Below are positions 1 through 7,183 of a stretch of 10,142 bases of DNA, piece by piece. The stretch spans positions 1-10,142 of the forward strand of contig CAMWTF010000057.1 of assembly GCA_947177105.1 (NCBI GenBank). Direction: 5' to 3'. How positions within the stretch are numbered: the first letter of the stretch is position 1; every line of letters begins with the position of its first letter. The DNA comes from an uncultured Lachnospiraceae bacterium (GTDB lineage: Bacteria; Bacillota; Clostridia; Lachnospirales; Lachnospiraceae). A program made the position numbers and the translations under genes. Under the pieces are notes generated by a model. It had not been told where the DNA came from, did no database searches, and saw only the letters and a list, made by a program, of their open reading frames with translations.

Positions 1-31
1 GTCCGCAATATCACTCTGCCCCAGCTGCTCC

Positions 32-1399
32 TTATTTCGTCGGCTCCAGGTCACATATTATCTGAGGATCCCATAACAGCACATAGTCGGCCTCCCGCAG
101 GGCAAGACTCAGTTTAAGTCCCATACCCGCATAGTCATAGTCTGCCGGGAGCTTTTGCCAATCATACATGCCAGTGGCCCCGTTTTCCTCGTATTCCAGT
201 CCGGTGACCTCCCGGAACATATCCCGGCACTGTCCGCTCAGTCGGATGCAGCGCAGATCCAGCGCCTGGGCCTGCTGCACCAGTATGGCCCGGTTCAGAT
301 AACCGCTGTAGCCGTCCTTTAAGCCCAGGTACTGCACTTCCCCTGTCTCGTTCATCATGCCGCCCACAATCCTGCGGGCCCTGCCCAGCACTCTGCCGCC
401 AATGGCGCCCACCTCAGGGCGCTGCTCCAGAAGCGGAGGATCGTACTGCGTCCGGGAAAATCCCATATGCTGGGTCATGGACACTTTGGCCTTCCAGCCC
501 TGGCTGTCCACAAAGTCCTGGGAAGCCTTCACCCCCGCCTCATAGGCATAGAGCTTACTCTCCGGGTTGGCCGCCGTGGAGGCGCTGTGACAGCGCCAGT
601 GGTACAACACCCTGGGAATATGGCAAATGGCCCCAGGGACACGCCACAGACACGCCGCCGCCCGCAGCACCAGGTCGTGATCCTGGGCCCCATCGTAGGC
701 CGCCCTGAAGCCCAGCTGCTTCATCAGTCCCGCTTCCATCACCAGCAGATGGCAGATGTAATTGTTGGTCATCAGCAGATCCAGGTTGAAATCCGGCTTA
801 ATGTTCGGTTCATAGAATCTGGCCGCGTTCTCGTCACATTTATCCTCATCCGAGTACAGCATCCGGGGCATGGCGCCCTCCCGCTTTCCTTCTCCCTGCT
901 CCATGGCCGCCGCCATCTCATAGAGGGCATCCGGCGTCAGCACATCATCGTGATCCAGCAGGGCGATATAATCTCCCTCCGCCCATTGCAGGGCCTCATT
1001 GGTATTGTCCGCAATACCGCGGTTGCCGGAAAGACGGTGGTAACTGATCCGCTTGTCCCCATAGGCCGCCGCCAGCCGCTCCAGTTCATCGCCCTCTCCC
1101 GCGTCGCCGATCACCAGCTGCCAGTGAGGATAGGTCTGCGCCAGCACGGACTCTATCATCTCCCTGTAATATCGCTCCGGCGTATGATAAGCCGGAACCA
1201 CCACGCTGAAAGTCACCGGGTTCTCCCAGCGGCGCCCGCGCTGCCGCTCCAGCGCCTCCTCCGCCGGGGAATCATACCGATAGTTCTCCCGCGTACTCCG
1301 GGGTAAATGTTCTTTTATCGTGATCAGCGTCTCCCGCAGTCCGTTCCTTTTCAGATAAGATATCGTCTTGCGCAGATTATGGATATTTATTTTGCCCAT
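32..1399 (-). CDS. Family 2 glycosyltransferase (GT-A fold), probable surface polysaccharide synthesis
   Basis: A 455-residue enzyme predicted to transfer a sugar from a nucleotide-sugar donor to a growing cell-surface glycan at the cytoplasmic face of the membrane. Residues 1-60 are a basic lead-in (many K/R). The GT2 catalytic domain runs from about 63 to 270: it opens with the strand FSVVVPAY (64-71), has the metal/donor-binding DHDD at 149-152, an SDEDK segment at 183-187, and a QDHD at 239-242 where the catalytic-base acidic motif normally sits. Residues 325-410 resemble the C-terminal part of a second GT2 unit but lack DXD-type motifs. No transmembrane helix is evident. ATG at 1399 follows AAAGGA with 9-nt spacing. 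The gene has its own promoter and lies downstream of the sugar-phosphate mutase in the same direction. Donor and acceptor cannot be read from sequence; similar proteins are often labelled rhamnosyltransferase. The family call is firm, the substrate unknown. Confidence 0.9.
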   Translation of the reverse strand: MGKINIHNLRKTISYLKRNGLRETLITIKEHLPRSTRENYRYDSPAEEALERQRGRRWENPVTFSVVVPAYHTPERYYREMIESVLAQTYPHWQLVIGDAGEGDELERLAAAYGDKRISYHRLSGNRGIADNTNEALQWAEGDYIALLDHDDVLTPDALYEMAAAMEQGEGKREGAMPRMLYSDEDKCDENAARFYEPNIKPDFNLDLLMTNNYICHLLVMEAGLMKQLGFRAAYDGAQDHDLVLRAAACLWRVPGAICHIPRVLYHWRCHSASTAANPESKLYAYEAGVKASQDFVDSQGWKAKVSMTQHMGFSRTQYDPPLLEQRPEVGAIGGRVLGRARRIVGGMMNETGEVQYLGLKDGYSGYLNRAILVQQAQALDLRCIRLSGQCRDMFREVTGLEYEENGATGMYDWQKLPADYDYAGMGLKLSLALREADYVLLWDPQIICDLEPTK

Positions 1400-1442
1400 A
1401 TTTTCGGTTCCTTTATTTTTGTTCGGCGTCTGCCCGGGCGTT

Positions 1443-1457
1443 AAACGCAGGGCGTTT
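1443..1457 (-). other. Small perfect hairpin at the predicted 5' end of the glycosyltransferase mRNA
   Basis: Arms AAACGC and GCGTTT (6 bp) enclose a 3-nt loop. It starts within a few bases of the transcription start predicted from the -10 box at 1463-1468, so it could be a 5' stabilising hairpin, or it may be chance. No tract of T follows it on the minus strand, so it is not a terminator for that strand. Confidence 0.3.
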
Positions 1458-1462
1458 TGCTC

Positions 1463-1471
1463 ATTATAACA
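1463..1471 (-). promoter_or_regulatory. Extended -10 promoter for the glycosyltransferase gene
   Basis: Minus-strand TGTTATAAT combines a perfect TATAAT with an upstream TG at the extended -10 position. No recognisable -35 hexamer lies 16-18 bp upstream, where the mutase terminator hairpin sits; extended -10 promoters tolerate this. The predicted start is near 1456, giving a leader of about 57 nt. Confidence 0.6.
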
Positions 1472-1478
1472 CAGAAGT

Positions 1479-1494
1479 CGCCCCTTGCGGGGCG
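1479..1494 (-). terminator. Probable terminator hairpin of the mutase gene
   Basis: A perfect 6-bp GC stem (CGCCCC / GGGGCG) is closed by a GCAA tetraloop on the minus strand, 25 nt after the mutase stop. The following bases (ACTTCTGTGTT) are only moderately T-rich, so termination may be partial, with read-through into the glycosyltransferase gene. Confidence 0.5.
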
Positions 1495-1518
1495 GCTCCT
1501 GTAAGAAAAGTTAATGTC

Positions 1519-3240
1519 TTATAAGATAGCCTTCAAATCCTCTGTCAGCTTCTCTACCCTGGCCTGAGCATCCTCTAAGCTGCTGCCCACCACGCCCATG
1601 TAGAACTTGATCTTGGGCTCTGTGCCGGAGGGTCTTGCGCAGCACCAGCAGTTGCCAGGCAGTTCAAAATACAGCACATTGGACTTCGGCAGGCCGGTCT
1701 CGGACACTGCGCCGGTCTCCATATCCACGATCTTGTTCTCCTGGTAATCGCGGAACTTCAGCACCTTGGCCTCACCGATGGCCTTGGGCGGATTGCTGCG
1801 CAGCTTATCCATCAGAGCCGCAATCTCCTTGGCGCCGCTGACACCCTTCATGGTGATGGTGTACTGGGTCTCCTTGAAATAGCCGTACTTCTCATACATC
1901 TGCAGCATCATATCCCACAGGGTCATGCCATGCTTCTTGCAGTAGGCGGCAACCTCGCACAGGCACATCACTGCCACACAGGCATCCTTGTCTCTGGCAT
2001 GGGTTCCTGCCAGACAGCCATAGCTTTCCTCTAAGCCGAACACATAGTTGTTGGAGCCTGTCTGCTCAAACAGCTTGATCTGCTCGCCGATGAACTTAAA
2101 GCCTGTCAGCACCTCGATGAGCTTCACATTGTAGCTCTCGGTGATGGGGAAAGTCATGTTGGTGGTCACAATGGTGGTCACCATGGCGGGGTTCTCAGGC
2201 ATGGTGCCGCTTGCCGTCTTCTCCCGCAGAATGTACTCCGCGATCAGCATACCGGACATATTGCCGGTGAACGCCACATACTCGCCGGTCTTGGCATCCT
2301 TGGCATATACGCCCAGACGGTCCGCGTCCGGATCGGTGGCCAGCACGATGTCCGCGTCCTTCTCCTTGGCCAGGCGCAGGGCGTAGGTAAACGCCTTGGG
2401 ATCCTCAGGATTGGGATAATCCAGCGTGGTAAATTTGGGATCCGGATTCTCCTGCTCGGGAACCACATACACATTCTTAAAGCCCAGCTCGGACAGCACT
2501 CTTCTCACGGGCAGATTGCCGGTGCCGCACAGAGGGGTATATACAATCTTAATATCATCCGCCACTTCCTTGATAATCTCGGGATGGATGATCTGCTTTT
2601 TCAACTCTACCATGTAGGCATCGTCGATCTCCTTGCCGATGGTCTGGTACAGTCCCGCGGCCTGTGCCTCGGCCTTACCCATGGTCTTCACGGTGTGGTA
2701 ATCCTTGATGGCCTGCACCTCGCCGATGATCTCCTTATCCTTGGGAGCGGTGATCTGCGCGCCGTCCTCCCAGTATACCTTGTAGCCGTTGTACTCTGGG
2801 GGATTGTGGCTGGCTGTCACCACAATGCCTGCGGTGCAGCCCAGTGTGCGCAGCGCAAAGGACAACTCCGGCGTGGGACGCAGGGATTCGAACACATAAG
2901 CCTTGATGCCGTTGGCAGCCAGGCACAGCGCGGCCTCGTCCGCAAATTCAGGGGACATGAAACGGGAATCGTAGGCGATGGCCACGCCCTTCTTCTGTGC
3001 GCCCTGCTTGATGATATAGTTTGCCAGGCCCTGGGTGGCCTTTCTCACGGTGTAAATGTTCATGCGGTTGGTGCCTGCGCCGATAACCCCACGCAATCCG
3101 CCGGTACCAAACTCCAGTTCTTTGTAGAAACGGTCTTCGATCTCCGTCTCGCTGCCCCCGATCTCCTCCAGCTCCTTCTTGGTGTTCTGGTCAAAATAGT
3201 CGTCCTCCAGCCAGAACCGATACTCGTCCATATAGCTCAT
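1519..3240 (-). CDS. pgcA: Phosphoglucomutase/phosphomannomutase (alpha-D-phosphohexomutase family)
   Basis: A 573-residue cytoplasmic enzyme that interconverts hexose-6-phosphate and hexose-1-phosphate (glucose, possibly mannose), feeding nucleotide-sugar synthesis for wall polymers and glycolipids. All four family signatures are present in order: the active-site loop TASHNPP (142-148) with phosphoserine S144, the Mg-binding loop DPDADR (303-308), the sugar-binding loop GLEESYG (402-408) and the phosphate-binding loop RPSGTEPKIK (536-545). The N-terminal EFGTGGLRG (43-51) is also typical. The length is close to Bacillus PgcA (about 580). ATG at 3240 is preceded by AGGAGG with 7-nt spacing; a second ATG three codons later is less well placed. 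It has its own promoter, so it is not obligatorily cotranscribed with the upstream transporter. The downstream glycosyltransferase fits a role in supplying sugar donors. Symbol by similarity to PgcA; glucose versus mannose preference is not decidable here. Confidence 0.95.
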   Translation of the reverse strand: MSYMDEYRFWLEDDYFDQNTKKELEEIGGSETEIEDRFYKELEFGTGGLRGVIGAGTNRMNIYTVRKATQGLANYIIKQGAQKKGVAIAYDSRFMSPEFADEAALCLAANGIKAYVFESLRPTPELSFALRTLGCTAGIVVTASHNPPEYNGYKVYWEDGAQITAPKDKEIIGEVQAIKDYHTVKTMGKAEAQAAGLYQTIGKEIDDAYMVELKKQIIHPEIIKEVADDIKIVYTPLCGTGNLPVRRVLSELGFKNVYVVPEQENPDPKFTTLDYPNPEDPKAFTYALRLAKEKDADIVLATDPDADRLGVYAKDAKTGEYVAFTGNMSGMLIAEYILREKTASGTMPENPAMVTTIVTTNMTFPITESYNVKLIEVLTGFKFIGEQIKLFEQTGSNNYVFGLEESYGCLAGTHARDKDACVAVMCLCEVAAYCKKHGMTLWDMMLQMYEKYGYFKETQYTITMKGVSGAKEIAALMDKLRSNPPKAIGEAKVLKFRDYQENKIVDMETGAVSETGLPKSNVLYFELPGNCWCCARPSGTEPKIKFYMGVVGSSLEDAQARVEKLTEDLKAIL

Positions 3241-3324
3241 CGCATATCCTCCTCCAATTCTCTCTAGCGCCTTACGCCTGGGTGTGTATAGCGATCTGCC
3301 GCCCGGGCCGACGCTGTTAGAGGT

Positions 3325-3354
3325 ATTATAACATAGATTTTTCCATTTTCACAG
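3325..3354 (-). promoter_or_regulatory. Promoter of the sugar-phosphate mutase gene
   Basis: Minus-strand TGTTATAAT (perfect -10 at 3325-3330 plus extended -10 TG) with a weak -35 CTGTGA (3349-3354) at 18-bp spacing. The predicted start is near 3318, giving a leader of about 78 nt ending in a strong AGGAGG ribosome binding site. Confidence 0.65.
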
Positions 3355-3370
3355 TACTATTTTCCATGTT

Positions 3371-3393
3371 ATGATTTTGCGCTGAAAAATCAT
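3371..3393 (-). repeat. Perfect 8-bp inverted repeat between permease and mutase genes
   Basis: Arms ATGATTTT and AAAATCAT are separated by a 7-nt loop, with flanking CCATG/CATGG offering an alternative extension. It lies 10 nt past the permease stop and about 17 nt upstream of the mutase -35 box. No T-tract follows, so it is a poor intrinsic terminator. It could be a 3'-end hairpin of the transporter mRNA or an operator for the mutase promoter; the sequence does not decide. Confidence 0.4.
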
Positions 3394-3402
3394 GGCGCCG
3401 CA

Positions 3403-5355
3403 CTATTGGGACAGCACATTTCGCCTTAAGCTTACATAAGCCAGCAGAATATAAAGCGCATAAATCAGGAAGAAAATCCCCAGCGAGATTATCACGATGA
3501 TACCGGGGCTGTTCATGCCCACCATAACCCCCGGCTCCGGAATCCGGGCCAGATGAAAGATGAACGGAGCCGCGATCAGCACTGACGGAACGGCAGGCAT
3601 AGCGTAGTAGATGGCAAACTGACGGCCCAGGGCGCGGGCCATCTCCTGCCTGGCCACGCCCAGCTTTCGGAGCAGGGTGAACTGGCTCCGGTAGCGTTCT
3701 GTTTCGCTGAGCTGCTGGATGGTAAGGATGGTGGCGGCAGTCATGGCCAGAGCCAGGGCCAGATAGAACATGGGAAAAGCCAGGAGAGCAGTCTGGACCG
3801 CCACCTGCGCGGCCTCGTTCGCTTTTGTGGAAACAAAGCCATAACCCAGGGGATTTTCCTGCTTATTGTATTCTCTGTAGGCTATATCGGTCAGCGCATC
3901 ATACCCTTCTGCCGGCACCGGCTGGAGAGTTTTCGCGGCATAGGCCAGATGGTGGACCGCCAGCCCCTCCGCTGCCTCGTCCGGAACCACCAGAATATAG
4001 CCCCGCCCATTGGTTACGCCGAGGCTTTGGGAGAGATGCTCCGTATATACGCTTCCCGGCGTCAGGGTAGTGTCTCCCAAAGTGATAGGCTGGTCATAGT
4101 CCCGCAGCGGTACCTCAAGATAGGTCATGCAGTGGAACAGATACCGTCCCGGCTCGGGCTCCACCGCCGGATAGCCCGCAATAGAGCGCAGCGCGGCATA
4201 ATCGCTCCAGCAAAGAATCGGGTCCTGATCGTAGTTGTAGCAATAATAGACTGTGCGGCTGCTGACATAATCTCGCACCTGCGGTTGGTCGCTCAGATAG
4301 ACCTGATACAAAACCGACTGTTCCACCGGAATATGCTCTGTAATGTAATCCATGTAGGGACCGGGATCCTGGTTCTCCCCCTCAATGCCAAAGTAAAGGT
4401 CAAAACAGGCGCTCTCCACTGAGCGTCCCCGAAAAATACCGCTCATCACCAGTCCGCTCCCCTCGGTGAGCAGTGTAGCAGTGAAAATCATGGAGATAAC
4501 AGCCATCACAATGCCCATGGTGGCCAGTTTCGCGGTGAGGGTACGGAAAATCAGCACATTTTGTCCCTGATATTTCCGGGCCGGGCGCTTCTCAAAAAAA
4601 GCAGGAACGCCGGAGGCAAAGCTGAGAAAAAAGCCAAACAATGCGAAAATCAGACATCCTGCGCCGGTGATACCGATCAGGAGACTCCCTGCCATCAGCA
4701 TGGCGGTTCCAGCCACACCCAACACGATGGATACGGCAAATATCCGGCGGCGAAGCTTTCCCGTCTGAATGACCACGCCCTCATTCTGCCGTTCAAGGTA
4801 GATGAGATCATAGATTTTCATTTTGTGGATACGCTTTCGGCTTCGCCCCAGGGCGCAAAGGTAGATCAGAGCGAAGTAGAAAAGGGTCAACCCCATGGCC
4901 GGAAGGGAGAAGTTCAGCGCAAAGTGATAGGACAGGCCGAACATGGCAAACAGGATCGCCCGCAGAACTTGATAGAGCAATCCGCCCAGGGCCAGCCCAA
5001 GCACAAGAGCCGCGCTGCCCACTGCCAGATTTTCCAGGAAAAACAATCGCGCTACCTGCTTATTTGTCAAACCGATCAGAATATAGGTTCCCAGTTCCCG
5101 GCTTCGGCGTGAGAGCATAAAACCGGTGGCGTAACTCACCAGCCAGCCAAAGATGCACACCACTACCATACTGGCCAGAACGATCACCAGGGGCAGCGTA
5201 TTCATTTTCTCGGAAAGCTGCCGGACTTCCTGAGAAAACACCAACCCGTTGAATGAATATAGAAGCGCCGCTGCCATCACCACAGTAACAGCGTACACCA
5301 AGTAGTCTCTGGCCTGCCGCCCGGCGTTTCGGAGGGACAATTTAGATAACGTCAC
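3403..5355 (-). CDS. BceB-type ABC transporter permease (FtsX family), antimicrobial-peptide resistance
   Basis: Membrane subunit of a Bce-type transporter; the family frees lipid-II-cycle targets from peptide antibiotics such as bacitracin and reports transport activity to its partner kinase. From the GTG start the protein has 650 residues, matching the family's usual 640-670. Ten hydrophobic segments are visible at about 18-40, 55-78, 108-130, 154-169, 204-226, 233-254, 278-296, 523-546, 584-600 and 619-641. A roughly 220-residue external domain lies between helices 7 and 8 (about 297-519), the hallmark of BceB proteins. FtsX-like stretches follow helices 2 (SRRSRELGTY) and 8 (ETERYRSQF). 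An in-frame ATG at 5361 and a longer extension to 5454 exist. GTG at 5355 is chosen because GGAGG (5364-5368) lies 8 nt upstream of it but only 2 nt from that ATG, and because the product then begins MTLSKLSLRN, as relatives do. It overlaps the ATPase gene by 14 nt. The peptide substrate is unknown. Confidence 0.9.
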   Translation of the reverse strand: MTLSKLSLRNAGRQARDYLVYAVTVVMAAALLYSFNGLVFSQEVRQLSEKMNTLPLVIVLASMVVVCIFGWLVSYATGFMLSRRSRELGTYILIGLTNKQVARLFFLENLAVGSAALVLGLALGGLLYQVLRAILFAMFGLSYHFALNFSLPAMGLTLFYFALIYLCALGRSRKRIHKMKIYDLIYLERQNEGVVIQTGKLRRRIFAVSIVLGVAGTAMLMAGSLLIGITGAGCLIFALFGFFLSFASGVPAFFEKRPARKYQGQNVLIFRTLTAKLATMGIVMAVISMIFTATLLTEGSGLVMSGIFRGRSVESACFDLYFGIEGENQDPGPYMDYITEHIPVEQSVLYQVYLSDQPQVRDYVSSRTVYYCYNYDQDPILCWSDYAALRSIAGYPAVEPEPGRYLFHCMTYLEVPLRDYDQPITLGDTTLTPGSVYTEHLSQSLGVTNGRGYILVVPDEAAEGLAVHHLAYAAKTLQPVPAEGYDALTDIAYREYNKQENPLGYGFVSTKANEAAQVAVQTALLAFPMFYLALALAMTAATILTIQQLSETERYRSQFTLLRKLGVARQEMARALGRQFAIYYAMPAVPSVLIAAPFIFHLARIPEPGVMVGMNSPGIIVIISLGIFFLIYALYILLAYVSLRRNVLSQ

Positions 5356-6100
5356 TGACATCACCTCCCAACGCGGCCAGTACATCCAGGATTTCGTGGT
5401 AGAATACCGACCTTCCCCGCTCTCCCCGAAGCAGTTCATTGAACACCCTGCCATCCTTCAAAAACAACACTCGTCCGGCGTAACTGGCGCTGTAGGCATC
5501 GTGGGTAACCATAAGGATTGTGGCTCCCATATCCTGATTCATGGCAGACATGATTTCCAACAGGTTCTTGGATGCCTTGGAATCCAATGCCCCTGTAGGT
5601 TCGTCTGCCAACAGCAAAGACTGCCCTGCCACCATCGCCCGGGCGCAGGCAGCCCGCTGCTTCTGTCCGCCGGAAATTTGGTAAGGGAACTTTCCCAGGA
5701 TGTCAATGATCCCCAGCTTTTGGGCCACATCCCGCACCCGGTCCTGTACTGCTTTGGGGTCGGTATGGTTTAATGAGAGAGCCAGCCCGATGTTTTCCTC
5801 AACCGTCAGAGTGTCCAACAGATTGAAGTCCTGGAACACAAAGCCCAGTCGTTCCCGGCGGAACTTCGCCAGTTCCTCCTGGCTAAGATCCGCAATGCTC
5901 ACCCCATCCAGCAAAATTTTTCCGGCGCTGACGGTATCGATGGTGGAGATACAGTTGAGCAGGGTGGTTTTTCCGCTGCCCGATGCGCCCATAATCGCCA
6001 GGAACTCCCCCGCCTCCACGTCAAAGCTTACCCGATCCAGCGCTCGGGTGACATTGTTTTTGTTGCCATAATACTTTTCGATGTTCTGTACTTGAAGCAT
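5342..6100 (-). CDS. BceA-type ABC transporter ATP-binding protein
   Basis: A 252-residue cytoplasmic ATPase that powers the adjoining permease. All ABC motifs are in place: Walker A GASGSGKTT (38-46, K44), Q-loop Q90, signature ISGGQ (142-146), Walker B LLLADE (162-167, catalytic E167), D-loop ALD (171-173) and H-loop H200 in VTHD. The C-terminal tail, ending in an ILDVLAALGGD-type segment, is typical of BceA-like ATPases rather than the LolD/MacB type. ATG at 6100 follows AAAGGAGG with 8-nt spacing. The 72-nt gap before it holds a dyad operator and a possible promoter, so this and the permease probably form a separately inducible transcript downstream of the two-component genes. Family call firm; the exact drug is not inferable. 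Confidence 0.95.
   Translation of the reverse strand: MLQVQNIEKYYGNKNNVTRALDRVSFDVEAGEFLAIMGASGSGKTTLLNCISTIDTVSAGKILLDGVSIADLSQEELAKFRRERLGFVFQDFNLLDTLTVEENIGLALSLNHTDPKAVQDRVRDVAQKLGIIDILGKFPYQISGGQKQRAACARAMVAGQSLLLADEPTGALDSKASKNLLEIMSAMNQDMGATILMVTHDAYSASYAGRVLFLKDGRVFNELLRGERGRSVFYHEILDVLAALGGDVSDVI
5353..5368 (-). promoter_or_regulatory. Ribosome binding site that fixes the permease start as GTG
   Basis: Minus-strand GGAGG at 5364-5368, inside the last codons of the ATPase gene, is followed by 8 nt and then GTG (5353-5355). The ATG at 5359-5361 is only 2 nt from GGAGG, too close for normal initiation. The arrangement implies translational coupling of ATPase and permease, which must assemble together. 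Confidence 0.7.
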
Positions 6101-6122
6101 AATTGTTCCTCCTTTGTGTCCT

Positions 6123-6151
6123 ATGATACCCCGGACGCAAAGTTGGTTGTA
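6123..6151 (-). promoter_or_regulatory. Possible promoter of the transporter genes
   Basis: Minus-strand TATCAT (6123-6128) is a plausible -10. Seventeen bp upstream is only TACAAC (6146-6151), a poor -35, as expected for an activator-dependent promoter. The predicted start near 6116 would put the dyad centre at about -63. An alternative -10, TATCAA at 6157-6162, would place the dyad over the -35 instead. Mapping is uncertain. Confidence 0.35.
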
Positions 6152-6171
6152 GCAAATTGATATTGATTTTC

Positions 6172-6187
6172 CTTACATTTTTGTAAG
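6172..6187 (-). promoter_or_regulatory. Putative BceR-type response-regulator operator upstream of the transporter genes
   Basis: A perfect 16-bp dyad, CTTACA-N4-TGTAAG with 6-bp arms, centred about 79 bp upstream of the ATPase ATG. It agrees with the TNACA-N4-TGTAA pattern known for operators of BceR-class regulators in Firmicutes. It overlaps the stop codon of the kinase gene (6173-6175), so the last kinase codons are part of the site. A response-regulator gene of the matching class lies about 1 kb upstream. Binding is inferred, not shown. Confidence 0.75.
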
Positions 6188-7183
6188 ATTCTCCTTTGCG
6201 GGAAAAGTCAGCGTTACCGCTGTCCCTTCCCCCTCCCTGGAAACAATGCGCAGATCCAGTTCCAGGAAAGATGCCAGTTTCCTGCACAGATACAGCCCCA
6301 TGCCAGTGGAGCCGCCTCGCATTCGTCCGTTACTGCCGGTGAAGCCGCGGTCAAACACACGGGGAAGCTCATGGGACGGGATGCCGATGCCGTTATCTTG
6401 AACAATAAGCTGTATTTGTTTTCCAAGAGACTTGGCGGAAAGAGTGATAATCGGTTCTGTTCCCCGATAGCGGGCAGCATTTTGGAGCAGCTGCCCCAAA
6501 ATAAAGACTGCCCACTTTTCATCGGTATATACGGTGCGTTCCAGCCCCCCCGTTTCTACCCGAACACCGCTTTGGATCAACAGAAAGCGGTGGTTTTCAA
6601 TAGCCTGGGCCGCGATTTCCCCAAGGTCCGCCTGCCGCAGCAGGCAGTCCTGTTCCGGGTTTTCCGCCCGCGCGTAGAACAGGGCCCTCTCTACATGGGC
6701 CTCGATCTGTGCCAGTTCCGCCGTAAGTTTCCGACGTGTGTTCCCGTCCAAATCCCGGCAGATGAGCCGGGCTGCGGTAATGGGGGCCTTAATCTCATGC
6801 ACCCAGCGCTCCACATACTCCCGGTACTCTCGTTGGAGAGCCTGCGCATCGGATACCGCACCGATCATGGCCTGTCCTGCCCGGCGGGTCAAATCAAATA
6901 GCTGCCGCTCATAAAGACCTTTGGGCGGCGGGGTACACTCCGTAAACAGATATTTCCGGTCTAAACCTTCCAAAATTGCTTCCAATTCTCGGAAATAGGT
7001 ACGCTGACGGAAGAAATCGCACAACTGTACCGCCGCAAAAATCATTAGCAGGAACAGTAGCAAAATGACCAGAACTCCCGACTGTGTTCCTGTGGCATAA
7101 AGAAACAGCATCGCCAGTCCGGCGCAAATCAATTGAAGAGCGATCCGGCTCAGCCGGTCAGATAAAAATTCCCGCACCGTCAT
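6173..7183 (-). CDS. BceS-type intramembrane-sensing histidine kinase
   Basis: A 336-residue membrane kinase that phosphorylates the neighbouring response regulator. Two helices at about 13-31 and 36-54 are joined by only a few residues (around GTQSG), so there is no external sensor domain. Kinases of this class sense the activity of their partner transporter rather than the drug itself. The dimerisation/phosphoacceptor helix holds H129 in WVHEIKAPI. The catalytic domain has an N-box with N235 (QLLQNAARY), a G1 box DNGIGI (263-268), an F-box around RVFDRGFTG and a G2 box GSTGMGLYL (291-299). ATG at 7183 overlaps the regulator's TGA as ATGA, indicating translational coupling; its own ribosome binding site is weak. 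Its 3' end doubles as the operator for the downstream transporter. All residues expected for activity are present. Confidence 0.93.
   Translation of the reverse strand: MTVREFLSDRLSRIALQLICAGLAMLFLYATGTQSGVLVILLLFLLMIFAAVQLCDFFRQRTYFRELEAILEGLDRKYLFTECTPPPKGLYERQLFDLTRRAGQAMIGAVSDAQALQREYREYVERWVHEIKAPITAARLICRDLDGNTRRKLTAELAQIEAHVERALFYARAENPEQDCLLRQADLGEIAAQAIENHRFLLIQSGVRVETGGLERTVYTDEKWAVFILGQLLQNAARYRGTEPIITLSAKSLGKQIQLIVQDNGIGIPSHELPRVFDRGFTGSNGRMRGGSTGMGLYLCRKLASFLELDLRIVSREGEGTAVTLTFPAKENLTKM

Noticed and set aside
1..31. Start of a further gene downstream of the glycosyltransferase
   Set aside because: An AAGGAG-like element follows the stop codon, but no start codon with suitable spacing is seen before the window edge.
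467..1306. Long plus-strand open frame opposite the glycosyltransferase gene
   Set aside because: It is antisense to a gene with clear GT2 motifs; its translation is rich in H/R/Q with no recognisable domain, as expected of a shadow in GC-rich DNA. The same holds for plus-strand frames at 2584-3267, 4561-5112 and 6371-6901.
1432..1439. GCCCGGGC palindrome shared by the leaders of the glycosyltransferase (1432-1439) and mutase (3301-3308) genes as a common operator
   Set aside because: A third copy occurs inside the ATPase coding sequence (5637-5644), so chance in GC-rich DNA is a sufficient explanation.
5359..5454. Permease starting upstream at 5454 or at ATG 5361
   Set aside because: The extension is translated over the ATPase gene in another frame and looks unlike the family N-terminus; ATG 5361 is only 2 nt from GGAGG, whereas GTG 5355 has ideal spacing.
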